A DNA stretch of 45,705 nucleotides, taken from contig NZ_CABVGX010000028.1 in assembly GCF_902497625.1 (NCBI RefSeq), positions 35,113 to 80,817 on the forward strand. Reading direction: 5' to 3'. The stretch comes from Pseudomonas fluorescens. Lineage in GTDB: Bacteria; Pseudomonadota; Gammaproteobacteria; Pseudomonadales; Pseudomonadaceae. Below, piece by piece: positions 25,805 through 34,263 of the stretch (position 1 is its first letter; each line of letters begins with the position of its first letter). The position numbers and the translations under genes were made by a program. The notes under the pieces were generated by a model, which was given only the letters and a program-made list of their open reading frames with translations, ran no database searches and was not told where the DNA came from.

Positions 25805-26176
25805 GTGTTCGTAAAAGCGCTTCGTGTCGGCCTTGGCCAACTGGTTATCTTCGTTGATTTCATCACCCGCCCCGGCCAGAAACAGCGGCCGGCCGAGGTT
25901 CAGGCTCAAGTCAATTCAGCGGCCAAGGGCCTGACGCTGTATCAGTTTCACGCCTGCCCGTTTTGCGTGAAGACCCGCCGCACCCTGCGCCGCCTGAACG
26001 TCCCGGTGGCGCTGCGCGACGCGAAAAACAACGAACAGGATCGTCAGACCCTGCTGGACCAAGGTGGCAAGATCAAAGTGCCGTGCCTGCGCATTGAAGA
26101 AAACGGGCAAACCACATGGATGTATGAATCCAAGGTGATCATTGATTATCTGGACAAGCGGTTCGCTGCAGTTTGA
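25805..26176 (+). CDS. Glutaredoxin-like protein with N-terminal hydrophobic segment
   Basis: A 123-aa thioredoxin-fold protein with CPFC (positions about 56-59 in FHACPFCVKTRR) and the GSH-binding cis-Pro region KVPCLRIEENG. Residues 5-20 (ALRVGLGQLVIFVDFI) are hydrophobic and could anchor it in the membrane or be an uncleaved signal. Starts with GTG at 25805. It likely reduces disulfides or glutathionylated proteins. A REPIN and a terminator follow before the purine permease. No operon partner is clear. Confidence 0.87.
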   Translation: MFVKALRVGLGQLVIFVDFITRPGQKQRPAEVQAQVNSAAKGLTLYQFHACPFCVKTRRTLRRLNVPVALRDAKNNEQDRQTLLDQGGKIKVPCLRIEENGQTTWMYESKVIIDYLDKRFAAV

Positions 26177-26203
26177 GGATTGTGTGGCGTGTTTAGTGGC
26201 CCT

Positions 26204-26275
26204 ATCGCCAGCAGGCTGGCTCTTACAGGTTAGGTGACCGCTACAACTCACTGTGGGAGCCAGCCTGCTGGCGAT
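26204..26275. repeat. REPIN, GTGGGAGCCAGCCTGCTGGCG variant
   Basis: Left arm TCGCCAGCAGGCTGGCTCTTACAG and right arm CTGTGGGAGCCAGCCTGCTGGCGA form an inverted pair between the glutaredoxin gene and a terminator. Confidence 0.85.
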
Positions 26276-26309
26276 GAGGCCCGCACAGACCAACCCTTTC
26301 CTGCTAAAA

Positions 26310-26336
26310 AACCGGCCCCATCCGCCGGTTTTTTTT
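26310..26336 (+). terminator. Rho-independent terminator
   Basis: AACCGGC/GCCGGTT stem, 7-nt loop and an eight-T tail. It ends transcripts coming from the glutaredoxin gene, just upstream of the purine permease promoter. Confidence 0.85.
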
Positions 26337-26421
26337 CGCCAGTACGAACACGGCGGAGCCGGCGCGGCCGCCGATATAGCCCAAATGCGATTCTTTCCGC
26401 CGACAAACTCAAAAACATTAT

Positions 26422-26449
26422 TTGCATTTTTTGTATACAAAAGCATAAT
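26422..26449 (+). promoter_or_regulatory. Purine permease promoter with TTTTGTATACAAAA operator in the spacer
   Basis: TTGCAT (26422-26427) and CATAAT (26444-26449) are 16 bp apart. The perfect 14-bp palindrome TTTTGTATACAAAA (26429-26442) fills the spacer. GntR-family (FadR/VanR-type) repressors are known to bind TTGTATACAA-like palindromes. The core recurs at 29289-29300 (near match) and 29484-29495. Repression by steric block is likely. Confidence 0.72.
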
Positions 26450-26570
26450 CCACTTCGAGCGAGTTCTTGACTATCCGGTCAACAAATTCGCAAGTGCCTC
26501 AAAGGATCGCTGCCACCCTCATGGGTCCGGTCCTGGAAATAACAATAAAACTCTTGAGGAGTACCTCGCT

Positions 26571-27920
26571 GTGGAAAGCCGCAAATCCGAAGCCCCGACG
26601 CTGGAACTCACGCCGCCAATCCGTAATGGCTGGCTGGAGCGCATCTTCAAACTCAGCTTGCATGGCACCACGGTGAAGACCGAGCTGATCGCCGGTCTGA
26701 CAACCTTCATCACGATGGCTTACATCATCTTCGTCAACCCCAACATCATGGCCGACGCCGGTATCGATCACGGTGCGGCGTTCGTCGCCACCTGTATCGC
26801 CGCCGCATTGGGCTGTCTGTTGATGGGGTTGTACGCCAACTGGCCAGTCGGCCTCGCGCCTGGCATGGGCCTGAACGCCTTCTTTACCTACACCGTGGTG
26901 GGCACCATGGGCTACAACTGGGAAACCGCCCTCGGCGCGGTGTTCGTGTCCGGTGTGTTGTTCATGTTCCTGACCTTTTCGCGCATCCGTGAATGGCTGC
27001 TCAACAGCATTCCGGTGAGTTTGCGTTATGCCATGGGCGCTGGCGTCGGTCTGTTCCTCGGGCTGATCGGCTTGAAAACGGCGGGCATCGTGGTGGATAG
27101 CCCGGCAACCCTGATCAAGTTGGGTTCGCTGCGTGAACCAGGCCCGCTGCTCGCCGCCATCTGCTTCCTGATGATCGCGGTGCTCAGCTACCACCGGGTA
27201 TTCGGTGCGATTCTGATCAGCATCATCACCGTGACATTGGCGGGATGGGGTCTGGGCCTGGTTACCTATGGGGGCATCATGTCCGCGCCGCCAAGCCTCG
27301 CGCCGACGTGGATGGCCATGGATGTGGCGGGTGTGTTCAATATCAGCATGATCAGCGTGGTTCTGGCCTTTCTTTTTGTACACATGTTTGACACAGCCGG
27401 TACACTGATGGGCGTTGCGCAACGTGCGGGCCTGGTCAACGCCGACGGCAAGATCGAAAATCTTTCCCGAGCCCTGAAAGCCGACAGCGCTTCCAGCGTA
27501 TTTGGTGCGGTAGTCGGTGTGCCGCCGGTGACCAGCTATGTGGAAAGTGCTGCGGGCGTGGCTGCGGGTGGTCGCACTGGTCTTACCGCCGTGACCGTGG
27601 GCGTGCTGTTCATTGCCGCGATGTTTTTTGCACCGCTGGCCGGCATGATCCCGGCGTACGCCACCGCCGGGGCGTTGATTTACGTAGCGATGCTGATGAT
27701 GGGCGGCATGGCGCACATTGAATGGGACGAAGCGACCGACAGCATTCCGGCGATCGTCACCGCGATCATGATGCCACTGACGTTCTCGGTGGCTGATGGC
27801 ATTGCGCTAGGCTTCATCACTTATGTGGTGCTGAAGGCCTTCACTGGCAAGCACAAGGAAATTTCCGTCAGCTTGTGGGTGCTTTGCGCAATCTTCATCG
27901 CCAAGTTTATTTACTTGTAA
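26571..27920 (+). CDS. AzgA-type NCS2 purine permease
   Basis: A 449-aa inner-membrane purine:proton symporter (guanine/hypoxanthine/adenine type) with about 12-14 transmembrane helices. The AzgA features LTTFITMAYIIFVNPNIM and GMGLNAFF lie in the first third. The GTG at 26571 is used because TTGAGGAG lies 9 nt before it; the frame is open 318 nt further upstream through a REPIN and terminator, which is not coding. It should import a purine base for the catabolic genes downstream; the shared TTGTATACAA palindrome supports this. Confidence 0.88.
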   Translation: MESRKSEAPTLELTPPIRNGWLERIFKLSLHGTTVKTELIAGLTTFITMAYIIFVNPNIMADAGIDHGAAFVATCIAAALGCLLMGLYANWPVGLAPGMGLNAFFTYTVVGTMGYNWETALGAVFVSGVLFMFLTFSRIREWLLNSIPVSLRYAMGAGVGLFLGLIGLKTAGIVVDSPATLIKLGSLREPGPLLAAICFLMIAVLSYHRVFGAILISIITVTLAGWGLGLVTYGGIMSAPPSLAPTWMAMDVAGVFNISMISVVLAFLFVHMFDTAGTLMGVAQRAGLVNADGKIENLSRALKADSASSVFGAVVGVPPVTSYVESAAGVAAGGRTGLTAVTVGVLFIAAMFFAPLAGMIPAYATAGALIYVAMLMMGGMAHIEWDEATDSIPAIVTAIMMPLTFSVADGIALGFITYVVLKAFTGKHKEISVSLWVLCAIFIAKFIYL

Positions 27921-27946
27921 ACGTTACACCGCAAGCGTTCCAAATC

Positions 27947-27973
27947 AGCCTCACCCCATCGGGTGGGGCTTTT
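27947..27973 (+). terminator. Terminator after the purine permease
   Basis: GCCTCACCC with GGGTGGGGC (one mismatch) around CATC, then CTTTT. It separates the permease from the LysE gene. Confidence 0.7.
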
Positions 27974-27992
27974 GCACAAATGGAGGAAAGTG

Positions 27993-28619
27993 ATGAGTCT
28001 GGAAACCTGGCTGCTGTTCAGCGGCGCTGCGCTGGTAGTGATCCTGATCCCGGGGCCACTGTCTCTGCTGATGATCAGCAACAGTTTGAATTACGGCTTG
28101 CGTCGCTCTTACCCGGCGTTTCTGGGTGGCGTGATTGCTTCGATCTGCCTGCTCAGCGCATCGGCGCTGGGCCTGGGCGCCTTGCTGCTGGCGTCGGAGC
28201 AGCTGTTCAGCGCGCTGAAAATCGTTGGCGCGCTGTACCTGTTTTACCTCGCCTGGCAAAGCTGGCAGCAATCGAGGCAACCCTCGGTCGGTGCCGAAGT
28301 GCCGGAAGCGGCGCCGGTCCCACGTTTCCGCGCACTGTTTGGCCGCGCCTTTGTGCTGGGTGCGAGCAACCCGAAAGACATCCTGTTCTTCGCCGCGTTT
28401 CTGCCGCAGTTCCTCAGTGCCGAACAACCGTTCCTGCCGCAGTTGCTGGTGATGATTGCCACTTGGACCGTGCTCGACCTGCTCTGCAAGTTGGCTTACG
28501 GGCTCGGCGCGCACGGTGCGGCGCGGTATCTGCGCAGCGGCAAGGGGCAGAGCTGGTTTAACCGGGTGAGCGCGGGGTTGTTCAGTGGGGCGGGTGCGGC
28601 GTCGCTTCTGAGCCGCTAA
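27993..28619 (+). CDS. LysE/RhtB-family amino-acid exporter
   Basis: A 208-aa, six-transmembrane protein of the LysE/RhtB family (LIPGPLSLLMISNSLNYGLRRS near the N-terminus, GASNPKDILFFAAFLPQF in the middle). GGAGG lies about 7 nt before the ATG. These proteins export amino acids or their analogues. It lies between a purine permease and uraH on a separate transcript, so a role in the purine pathway is only a guess. Confidence 0.9.
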   Translation: MSLETWLLFSGAALVVILIPGPLSLLMISNSLNYGLRRSYPAFLGGVIASICLLSASALGLGALLLASEQLFSALKIVGALYLFYLAWQSWQQSRQPSVGAEVPEAAPVPRFRALFGRAFVLGASNPKDILFFAAFLPQFLSAEQPFLPQLLVMIATWTVLDLLCKLAYGLGAHGAARYLRSGKGQSWFNRVSAGLFSGAGAASLLSR

Positions 28620-28622
28620 AAG

Positions 28623-28687
28623 CATCGCGAGCAGGCTCGCTCCCACATTGGCAGGCAGACGCTTGTGGGAGCGAGCCTGCTCGCGAA
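28623..28687. repeat. REPIN, GTGGGAGCGAGCCTGCTCGCG family
   Basis: Arms CGCGAGCAGGCTCGCTCCCACA and TGTGGGAGCGAGCCTGCTCGCG are perfect inverted repeats with a short spacer, between LysE and the uraH terminator. Confidence 0.9.
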
Positions 28688-28719
28688 GGCGCTGGCATAT
28701 GCCCCCTGTCTCTCGAGGC

Positions 28720-28746
28720 AAAAAAAAGCCCGCAGTGTGAGCGGGC
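28720..28746 (-). terminator. Rho-independent terminator of uraH
   Basis: Read on the minus strand: GCCCGC stem partner GCGGGC around CACACT, followed by eight Ts. It ends the uraH transcript 60 nt after its stop. Confidence 0.85.
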
Positions 28747-28805
28747 AAAAGACCAAAGAAGCTATATGCGCAGTCGCTTCCAGGTTGAGGCAGCTGCTTG
28801 GGGGA

Positions 28806-29159
28806 TCAGCTGCCGCGGTACGTGGAATAGCTGTACGGCGAAATCAGCAATGGAACATGATAATGATCCTGTTCCGCAGAGATACCAAAACGCAGTACCA
28901 CCACATCCAGAAAGGCAGGTTCCGGCAACTGGACACCACGGGCGCGGTAGTAATCGCCCGCATGAAACTGAACCTGATAAACCCCGCTGCGGTAGTCATC
29001 GCCTTGCAGCAGTGGTGCATCGACACGGCCATCGCTGTTGGTTGTGGCAGTGGCGACCAATTCCAGCTGCGAACCTTCAACGCGGTACAACTCGACCTTG
29101 ATCGAGCTGCCCGGGCAACCGTGTGCAGCGTCCAAAACGTGTGTTGTCAAACGTCCCAT
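28806..29159 (-). CDS. uraH: 5-hydroxyisourate hydrolase
   Basis: Hydrolyses 5-hydroxyisourate to OHCU, the second step of urate breakdown. 117 aa with a transthyretin-like fold; the start RLTTHVLDAAHGCPG and the C-terminal YRGS are diagnostic of this family (transthyretin lacks the latter). No signal peptide, so cytoplasmic. It is divergent from the puuE operon and ends at a strong terminator. A TTGTACACAA palindrome lies 130 nt upstream of its start. Confidence 0.95.
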   Translation of the reverse strand: MGRLTTHVLDAAHGCPGSSIKVELYRVEGSQLELVATATTNSDGRVDAPLLQGDDYRSGVYQVQFHAGDYYRARGVQLPEPAFLDVVVLRFGISAEQDHYHVPLLISPYSYSTYRGS

Positions 29160-29288
29160 TGATTCTGCGCGCCTGCCTGCATTCAGCAGTCAGACCTCGC
29201 GCCTCCCGAAGTCAGATGAAAGGAGACCGCACCAATTCGGACCACGAAAAGCTGCGGCGAGCGACTGATTAAGACACTTTTACAGAAA

Positions 29289-29300
29289 ATTGTACACAAT
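29289..29300. promoter_or_regulatory. Probable GntR-type operator for uraH
   Basis: ATTGTACACAAT is a near-palindrome differing from the puuE operator by one base in its core. It overlaps the likely -10 box (TACAAT read on the minus strand) of the uraH promoter. Confidence 0.55.
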
Positions 29301-29483
29301 AAAAACGACATTTTTCTCTTTGTCCGCGTCGCTCTCCGGCTCGTACGCAAAACCGCCCCCATCCATGCATTTAAACAACCTTTAATCCACGAGCTGACCC
29401 ATCAGGCAGATTTCTTGCAACATCAAGGAAGGCAGACCTTCCAGCAAAAATGCGAAAAATCAGGCTTACAAAGTGGATATAAA

Positions 29484-29495
29484 GTTGTATACAAT
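29484..29495. promoter_or_regulatory. Probable GntR-type operator for the puuE operon
   Basis: GTTGTATACAAT contains the perfect palindrome TTGTATACAA. It overlaps a -10-like TACAAT (29490-29495), 84 nt before the puuE GTG. The divergent 419-nt gap (29160-29578) otherwise holds no gene. Confidence 0.68.
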
Positions 29496-29578
29496 CAGTC
29501 CATCGCTGTGACGCCAGCCTGCTCGCTGTTCCCTGGCCGCCACACAACCTGTCAACACGAACAAGAAGGAAGACTGCA

Positions 29579-30505
29579 GTGAGCGCTGACTATCCACGCG
29601 ACCTGATCGGTTACGGCAGTAACCCTCCTCACCCCCACTGGCCTGGCAATGCCCGGATCGCCCTGTCATTCGTGCTGAATTACGAAGAAGGCGGCGAACG
29701 CAATATCCTCCACGGCGATAAAGAATCCGAGGCGTTTCTTTCGGAAATGGTCTCCGCGCAGCCGCTGCAAGGCGAGCGCAACATGAGCATGGAATCGCTT
29801 TACGAGTATGGCAGCCGTGCCGGCGTCTGGCGGATTTTGAAACTGTTCAAGGAATTCGACATTCCACTGACTATTTTCGCCGTCGCCATGGCCGCCCAGC
29901 GGCACCCGGATGTGATCCGTGCGATGGTCGAGGCCGGCCACGAGATCTGCAGTCACGGTTACCGCTGGATCGACTACCAGTACATGGACGAGGCGCAGGA
30001 ACGCGAGCACATGCTCGAAGCGATCCGCATCCTTACCGAAATCACTGGCGAGCGCCCGCTGGGCTGGTACACCGGCCGCACCGGGCCGAATACCCGTCGC
30101 CTGGTGATGGAAGAAGGCGGTTTCCTCTACGACTGCGACACCTACGACGACGACCTGCCCTACTGGGAACCCAACAACCCGACCGGCAAGCCGCACCTGG
30201 TGATCCCTTATACGCTGGACACCAACGACATGCGCTTCACCCAGGTTCAGGGTTTCAACAAGGGCGACGACTTTTTCGAATACCTCAAAGACGCGTTCGA
30301 CGTGTTGTACGCCGAGGGCGCTGAAGCGCCGAAGATGCTCTCGATCGGTCTGCACTGCCGCCTGATCGGCCGCCCGGCGCGTCTGGCTTCGCTGAAACGC
30401 TTTATCGAATACGCTAAAAGTCATGAACAGGTGTGGTTCAGCCGTCGCGTCGACATCGCTCGCCACTGGCATGAAACCCACCCGCATCAAGGGGCCGCGC
30501 AATGA
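29579..30505 (+). CDS. puuE: Allantoinase (PuuE type)
   Basis: Hydrolyses allantoin to allantoate. PuuE is a polysaccharide-deacetylase-fold allantoinase, unrelated to the amidohydrolase AllB. 308 aa, start GTG with AAGGAAG about 7 nt before it. DLIGYGSNPPHPHWPG at the N-terminus and GHEICSHGYRWIDYQY are family features. It heads the puuE-uraD operon, overlapping uraD by ATGA. Cytoplasmic; no metal ligand is obvious. Confidence 0.95.
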   Translation: MSADYPRDLIGYGSNPPHPHWPGNARIALSFVLNYEEGGERNILHGDKESEAFLSEMVSAQPLQGERNMSMESLYEYGSRAGVWRILKLFKEFDIPLTIFAVAMAAQRHPDVIRAMVEAGHEICSHGYRWIDYQYMDEAQEREHMLEAIRILTEITGERPLGWYTGRTGPNTRRLVMEEGGFLYDCDTYDDDLPYWEPNNPTGKPHLVIPYTLDTNDMRFTQVQGFNKGDDFFEYLKDAFDVLYAEGAEAPKMLSIGLHCRLIGRPARLASLKRFIEYAKSHEQVWFSRRVDIARHWHETHPHQGAAQ

Positions 30506-31017
30506 GCCACTTTCAAACGCTGAAACCATCGACCCTGAGCCGCGACGCCTTCGTCAACGCCTTCGCCGACATTTACGAACATTCGCCATGGGTAGCCGAA
30601 AAGGCTTTCGATCTGGGCCAGGACGCTTCGATAGACGATATCGAAACCCTGCACCAGCGCATGAGCGACATCCTGTTGAGCGCCGATCACGCCAGTCAGC
30701 TGGCTTTGATCAATGCTCACCCGGACCTGGCCGGCAAAGCTGCCGTCCAGGGCCAGTTGACCGAGGCCAGCACCAATGAACAGGCTGGCGCCGGTATTCA
30801 CCAATGCACGGCCGAAGAGTTTTCTCGCTTCACCGAGCTGAACGACGCCTACAAAGCCAAGTTCAAGTTTCCCTTCATCATGGCGGTAAAAGGCAGCAAC
30901 CGGCATCAGATCCTCGCGGCGTTCGAAACGCGCATTCACAATTCGGTCGACACCGAATTCAAATGCGCGCTGGCGGAGATCAACAAGATCGCCCTGTTCC
31001 GATTACTGACCCTATAG
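30502..31017 (+). CDS. uraD: OHCU decarboxylase
   Basis: Decarboxylates 2-oxo-4-hydroxy-4-carboxy-5-ureidoimidazoline to S-allantoin, so the allantoin is the usable isomer. 171 aa, all helical. INAHPDLAGKA contains the conserved HPDLA-type segment and FKFPFIMAVKG the C-terminal signature. ATG overlaps the puuE stop as ATGA. The enzyme works between UraH and PuuE. Confidence 0.94.
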   Translation: MSHFQTLKPSTLSRDAFVNAFADIYEHSPWVAEKAFDLGQDASIDDIETLHQRMSDILLSADHASQLALINAHPDLAGKAAVQGQLTEASTNEQAGAGIHQCTAEEFSRFTELNDAYKAKFKFPFIMAVKGSNRHQILAAFETRIHNSVDTEFKCALAEINKIALFRLLTL

Positions 31018-31105
31018 CGAGCCTGGCCGGGGCGACACTGAACGCATTCGTCGCCCAGCGCCTTGCAAGCATCCCAAGCCAACTTATTAAAGGCAGACAA
31101 GAAGA

Positions 31106-32101
31106 ATGAAAGCTTACGCCGTACCTTTCGAGAAGTTCGTCAACCTGGCCGACGCCCGTCTGGGCACCAAAATCATCTCGGTCACCGATGACTGGTTCGC
31201 AGACGCCAACCGTCTGTTTCAGCCGACCCCGGCCGTGTGGAAGGAGGGCGTGTTCGATGACAACGGCAAGTGGATGGACGGCTGGGAGTCGCGCCGCAAG
31301 CGTTTCGAAGGTTACGACAGCGCCGTGATCCGTCTGGGCGTACCCGGCTCGATCAAAGGCGTGGACATCGACACTTCATTCTTCACCGGCAACTTCCCGC
31401 CGTCCGCTTCGCTGGAAGCCTGCTTCCTGGCATCGGGCGAACCGGACGAAAAGACTCAGTGGACTGAAGTCCTGTCAGCCGTCGAGCTGCAAGGCAACAA
31501 TCATCACTACCATGAAATCAACAACGACCAGGCGTTCAGCCACTTGCGCTTCAACATCTATCCGGATGGCGGCGTGGCTCGCCTGCGTGTGTACGGCATT
31601 CCGTTCCGCGACTGGTCCGCTGTCGGCGACAACGAGCAGGTTGACCTGGCTGCAGCCCTCAACGGTGGCCGCGCCCTCGCCTGCTCCGACGAACACTTCG
31701 GCCGCATGAGCAATATCCTCAACCCGGGCCGTGGCATCAACATGGGCGACGGCTGGGAAACCGCACGTCGTCGCACCCCAGGCAATGACTGGGTGATTGT
31801 TGCGCTGGGTCATCCGGGCGAGATCGAGAAGATCGTCGTCGATACCCTGCACTTCAAGGGCAACTACCCGGACACCTGCTCAATCCAGGGCGCGTTCGTG
31901 AAGGGCGGTACCGACAGCCAGATCGAAACCCAGTCGCTGTTCTGGCGTGAATTGTTGCCGGCGCAAAAGCTGGAAATGCACGCCGAGCACACCTTCGCCG
32001 AGCAGATCAAGGCCTTGGGCCCGATCACCCACATCCGCCTGAACGTGTTCCCGGACGGCGGTGTGAGCCGCCTGCGCGTTTTGGGCAAGGTCGCGAAGTA
32101 A
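31106..32101 (+). CDS. alc: Allantoicase
   Basis: Hydrolyses allantoate to ureidoglycolate and urea. 331 aa made of two related halves, each a jelly-roll of the allantoicase domain: RFEGYDSAVIRLG with VARLRVYG in the first half and TPGNDWVIVALGHPG with VSRLRVLG in the second. AAGAAG lies just before the ATG. It lies 88 nt after uraD and is probably in the same transcript. An intact, full-length gene. Confidence 0.95.
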   Translation: MKAYAVPFEKFVNLADARLGTKIISVTDDWFADANRLFQPTPAVWKEGVFDDNGKWMDGWESRRKRFEGYDSAVIRLGVPGSIKGVDIDTSFFTGNFPPSASLEACFLASGEPDEKTQWTEVLSAVELQGNNHHYHEINNDQAFSHLRFNIYPDGGVARLRVYGIPFRDWSAVGDNEQVDLAAALNGGRALACSDEHFGRMSNILNPGRGINMGDGWETARRRTPGNDWVIVALGHPGEIEKIVVDTLHFKGNYPDTCSIQGAFVKGGTDSQIETQSLFWRELLPAQKLEMHAEHTFAEQIKALGPITHIRLNVFPDGGVSRLRVLGKVAK

Positions 32102-32109
32102 TGCTGAGC

Positions 32110-32190
32110 CTGTAGGAGCTGCCGCAGGCGGCGATCTTTTGTTCTTAAGAAGCAAACTCAAAAGATCGCAGGCTTCGCCAGCTCCTACAG
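32110..32190. repeat. REPIN, GTAGGAGCTGCCG family
   Basis: Arms CTGTAGGAGCTGCCGCAGG and the complement ending CAGCTCCTACAG flank a short spacer, between alc and allA. It may weaken but does not clearly separate expression of allA. Confidence 0.85.
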
Positions 32191-32235
32191 GGAACGCAGT
32201 GAATCGAACATACATTTGAAGATAAGAAGAACAGC

Positions 32236-32739
32236 ATGCGCACATTACAGATTGAACCGCTGACCAAAGAAGCCTTCGCCCCTTTCGGTGACGTGATCGA
32301 AACCGACGGCAGCGATCACTTCATGATCAACAACGGTTCGACCATGCGCTTTCATAAACTGGCGACGGTGCAAACCGCCACGCCAGAAGATAACGCGATC
32401 ATCAGTATTTTCCGCGCCGACGCGCAGGACATGCCGTTGACCGTCTGCATGCTGGAGCGTCATCCGCTGGGCAGCCAGGCTTTCATTCCGCTGCTCGGCA
32501 ACCCCTTTCTGATCGTGGTCGCGCCACTTGGCGATGAACCTGTATCAGGCTTGGTCCGCGCCTTCGTGAGTAACGGCAGGCAGGGCATTAATTACCATCG
32601 CGGCGTCTGGCACCACCCGGTGCTGACGATCGAAAAGCGGGATGACTTCCTGGTGGTTGATCGCAGTGGCACAAGCAATAACTGCGATGAGCATTTTTTC
32701 AAAGAGGATGAGCGTTTGATCCTCGCCCCCCACCAATAA
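32236..32739 (+). CDS. allA: Ureidoglycolate lyase
   Basis: Cleaves ureidoglycolate to glyoxylate and urea, the last step from urate. 167 aa, a cupin-like fold; LTKEAFAPFGDVIE at the start and INYHRGVWHHPVL (about 115-127) are typical. Ureidoglycolate hydrolase would release ammonia instead; family membership favours the lyase. No strong Shine-Dalgarno is seen (AAGATAAGAAG). Directly upstream of puuD. Confidence 0.94.
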   Translation: MRTLQIEPLTKEAFAPFGDVIETDGSDHFMINNGSTMRFHKLATVQTATPEDNAIISIFRADAQDMPLTVCMLERHPLGSQAFIPLLGNPFLIVVAPLGDEPVSGLVRAFVSNGRQGINYHRGVWHHPVLTIEKRDDFLVVDRSGTSNNCDEHFFKEDERLILAPHQ

Positions 32740-32789
32740 GAGAAGGTCTGATCACTCGACGACAGAGTGACAGGCGAGAGGTAAAGACT

Positions 32790-34097
32790 GTGGAAGCACA
32801 TCTGTTGGAATGGCTGAACCTGAGCGTGCGCTGGGTTCACATGATTACTGGCGTGGCCTGGATCGGTGCGTCGTTCTATTTCGTCTGGCTGGAAAACAAC
32901 CTCAATCGGGTCAACCCGAAAAGTGGTCTGGCCGGTGATTTATGGGCGATCCATGGCGGCGGTATCTACCACCTGGAAAAATACAAGCTGGCTCCCCCAT
33001 CCATGCCGGATAACCTGCACTGGTTCAAATGGGAAGCCTACTTCACCTGGATGTCGGGCGTCGCGCTGCTCTGCGTGGTGTTCTACTCCAATCCAACGCT
33101 GTACCTGCTGGCACCCGGCAGCAGCCTGACCGGTCCTGAAGGGGTCGCGCTGGGCATTGCTTCGTTGTTCGTGGGTTGGTTCGTTTACTCCTTCCTGTGC
33201 GACTCGGCCCTTGGCAAACGCCCGGCCCTGCTCGGCCTGATCCTGTTCGTGCTGATCATTGCAGCGGCTTACGGCTTCAGCAAAGTGTTCAGCGGTCGTG
33301 GTGCGTACCTGCACGTCGGCGCGATCATCGGCACCATCATGGTCGGCAACGTGTTCCGCATCATCATGCCGGCGCAACGCGCACTGGTCGCTGCAATTGC
33401 CGAGAACCGCACGCCCGATCCGGCACTGCCGGCCAAAGGTCTGCTGCGTTCACGGCACAACAACTACTTCACCATGCCGGTGCTGTTCATCATGATCAGC
33501 AACCACTTCCCGAGCACTTACGGCAGCCAGTACAACTGGCTGATCCTGGCCGGGATCGCGGTGCTGGCGGTGTTGGTGCGCCATTACTTCAACACCCGTC
33601 ACGACAGCCACAAATACGCCTGGACCCTGCCAGTGGCAGCGGTAGGCATGATTTGCCTGGCCTATGTGTCGGGTCCGAAGCCGATGTCGACTGCGCCGGA
33701 AGTTGCGAAGGCACCGGGCGCGATCGAGTATCAACCGTTGCCGGAAACGGCCCTTGGTGGTGGCAAGAAACCGGCTGAAGCGGCTCCGGCAACTGCGCCC
33801 GAAACGGCCGCACCGGCTCAGGCATCCAATGCTGGCCCCGGCTTCGACAAGGTGCATAACGTGATCCAGGAACGCTGCACAGTCTGCCATTCGGCCAAAC
33901 CGACCAGTCCGCTGTTCAGTGCGGCCCCGGGCGGTGTGATGTTCGACACGCCGGAACAGATCCGCCAGAACGCCCCGCGCATTCAGGCTCAGGCTGTTGC
34001 CAGCCAGATCATGCCGCTGGGCAACATCACGCAGATGACCCAGCAGGAGCGCGACCTGATCGGCGCGTGGATCGTGCAGGGGGCTCAGACCAACTAA
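32790..34097 (+). CDS. puuD: Membrane urate hydroxylase with cytochrome c domain
   Basis: Oxidises urate to 5-hydroxyisourate in the inner membrane. The 435-aa protein has about eight transmembrane helices in residues 10-300, followed by a Pro/Ala-rich linker and a cytochrome c domain with haem motif CTVCH at 363-367; Met for axial ligation is likely MPLGN near 410. Electrons can therefore pass to the respiratory chain and not to O2 as in soluble uricase. Starts at GTG with GAGAGG before it. It supplies substrate to UraH; known in Pseudomonas. Confidence 0.92.
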   Translation: MEAHLLEWLNLSVRWVHMITGVAWIGASFYFVWLENNLNRVNPKSGLAGDLWAIHGGGIYHLEKYKLAPPSMPDNLHWFKWEAYFTWMSGVALLCVVFYSNPTLYLLAPGSSLTGPEGVALGIASLFVGWFVYSFLCDSALGKRPALLGLILFVLIIAAAYGFSKVFSGRGAYLHVGAIIGTIMVGNVFRIIMPAQRALVAAIAENRTPDPALPAKGLLRSRHNNYFTMPVLFIMISNHFPSTYGSQYNWLILAGIAVLAVLVRHYFNTRHDSHKYAWTLPVAAVGMICLAYVSGPKPMSTAPEVAKAPGAIEYQPLPETALGGGKKPAEAAPATAPETAAPAQASNAGPGFDKVHNVIQERCTVCHSAKPTSPLFSAAPGGVMFDTPEQIRQNAPRIQAQAVASQIMPLGNITQMTQQERDLIGAWIVQGAQTN

Positions 34098-34109
34098 CCG
34101 CTGAAATCT

Positions 34110-34172
34110 TCGCGAGCAGGCTCGCTCCCACAGGTTTTGCATTGCCAATGTGGGAGCGAGCCTGCTCGCGAA
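34110..34172. repeat. REPIN, GTGGGAGCGAGCCTGCTCGCG family
   Basis: Perfect inverted arms CGCGAGCAGGCTCGCTCCCACA and TGTGGGAGCGAGCCTGCTCGCG, 16 bp apart, between puuD and the NCS2 gene. An open frame across it is not coding. Confidence 0.9.
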
Positions 34173-34263
34173 TGGCCGCGCTGCGGTCCACCTGATTCAA
34201 AAAACAGCTGCCAGCAGCACTGCAGCTGTAAATCACAAGAATAAAAAAGATCCGAGGTGTTGC

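Noticed and set aside
34150..34263. Extended N-terminus of the UacT-like gene
   Set aside because: The extra codons read through a REPIN; the ATG at 34264 has a Shine-Dalgarno and begins the family.
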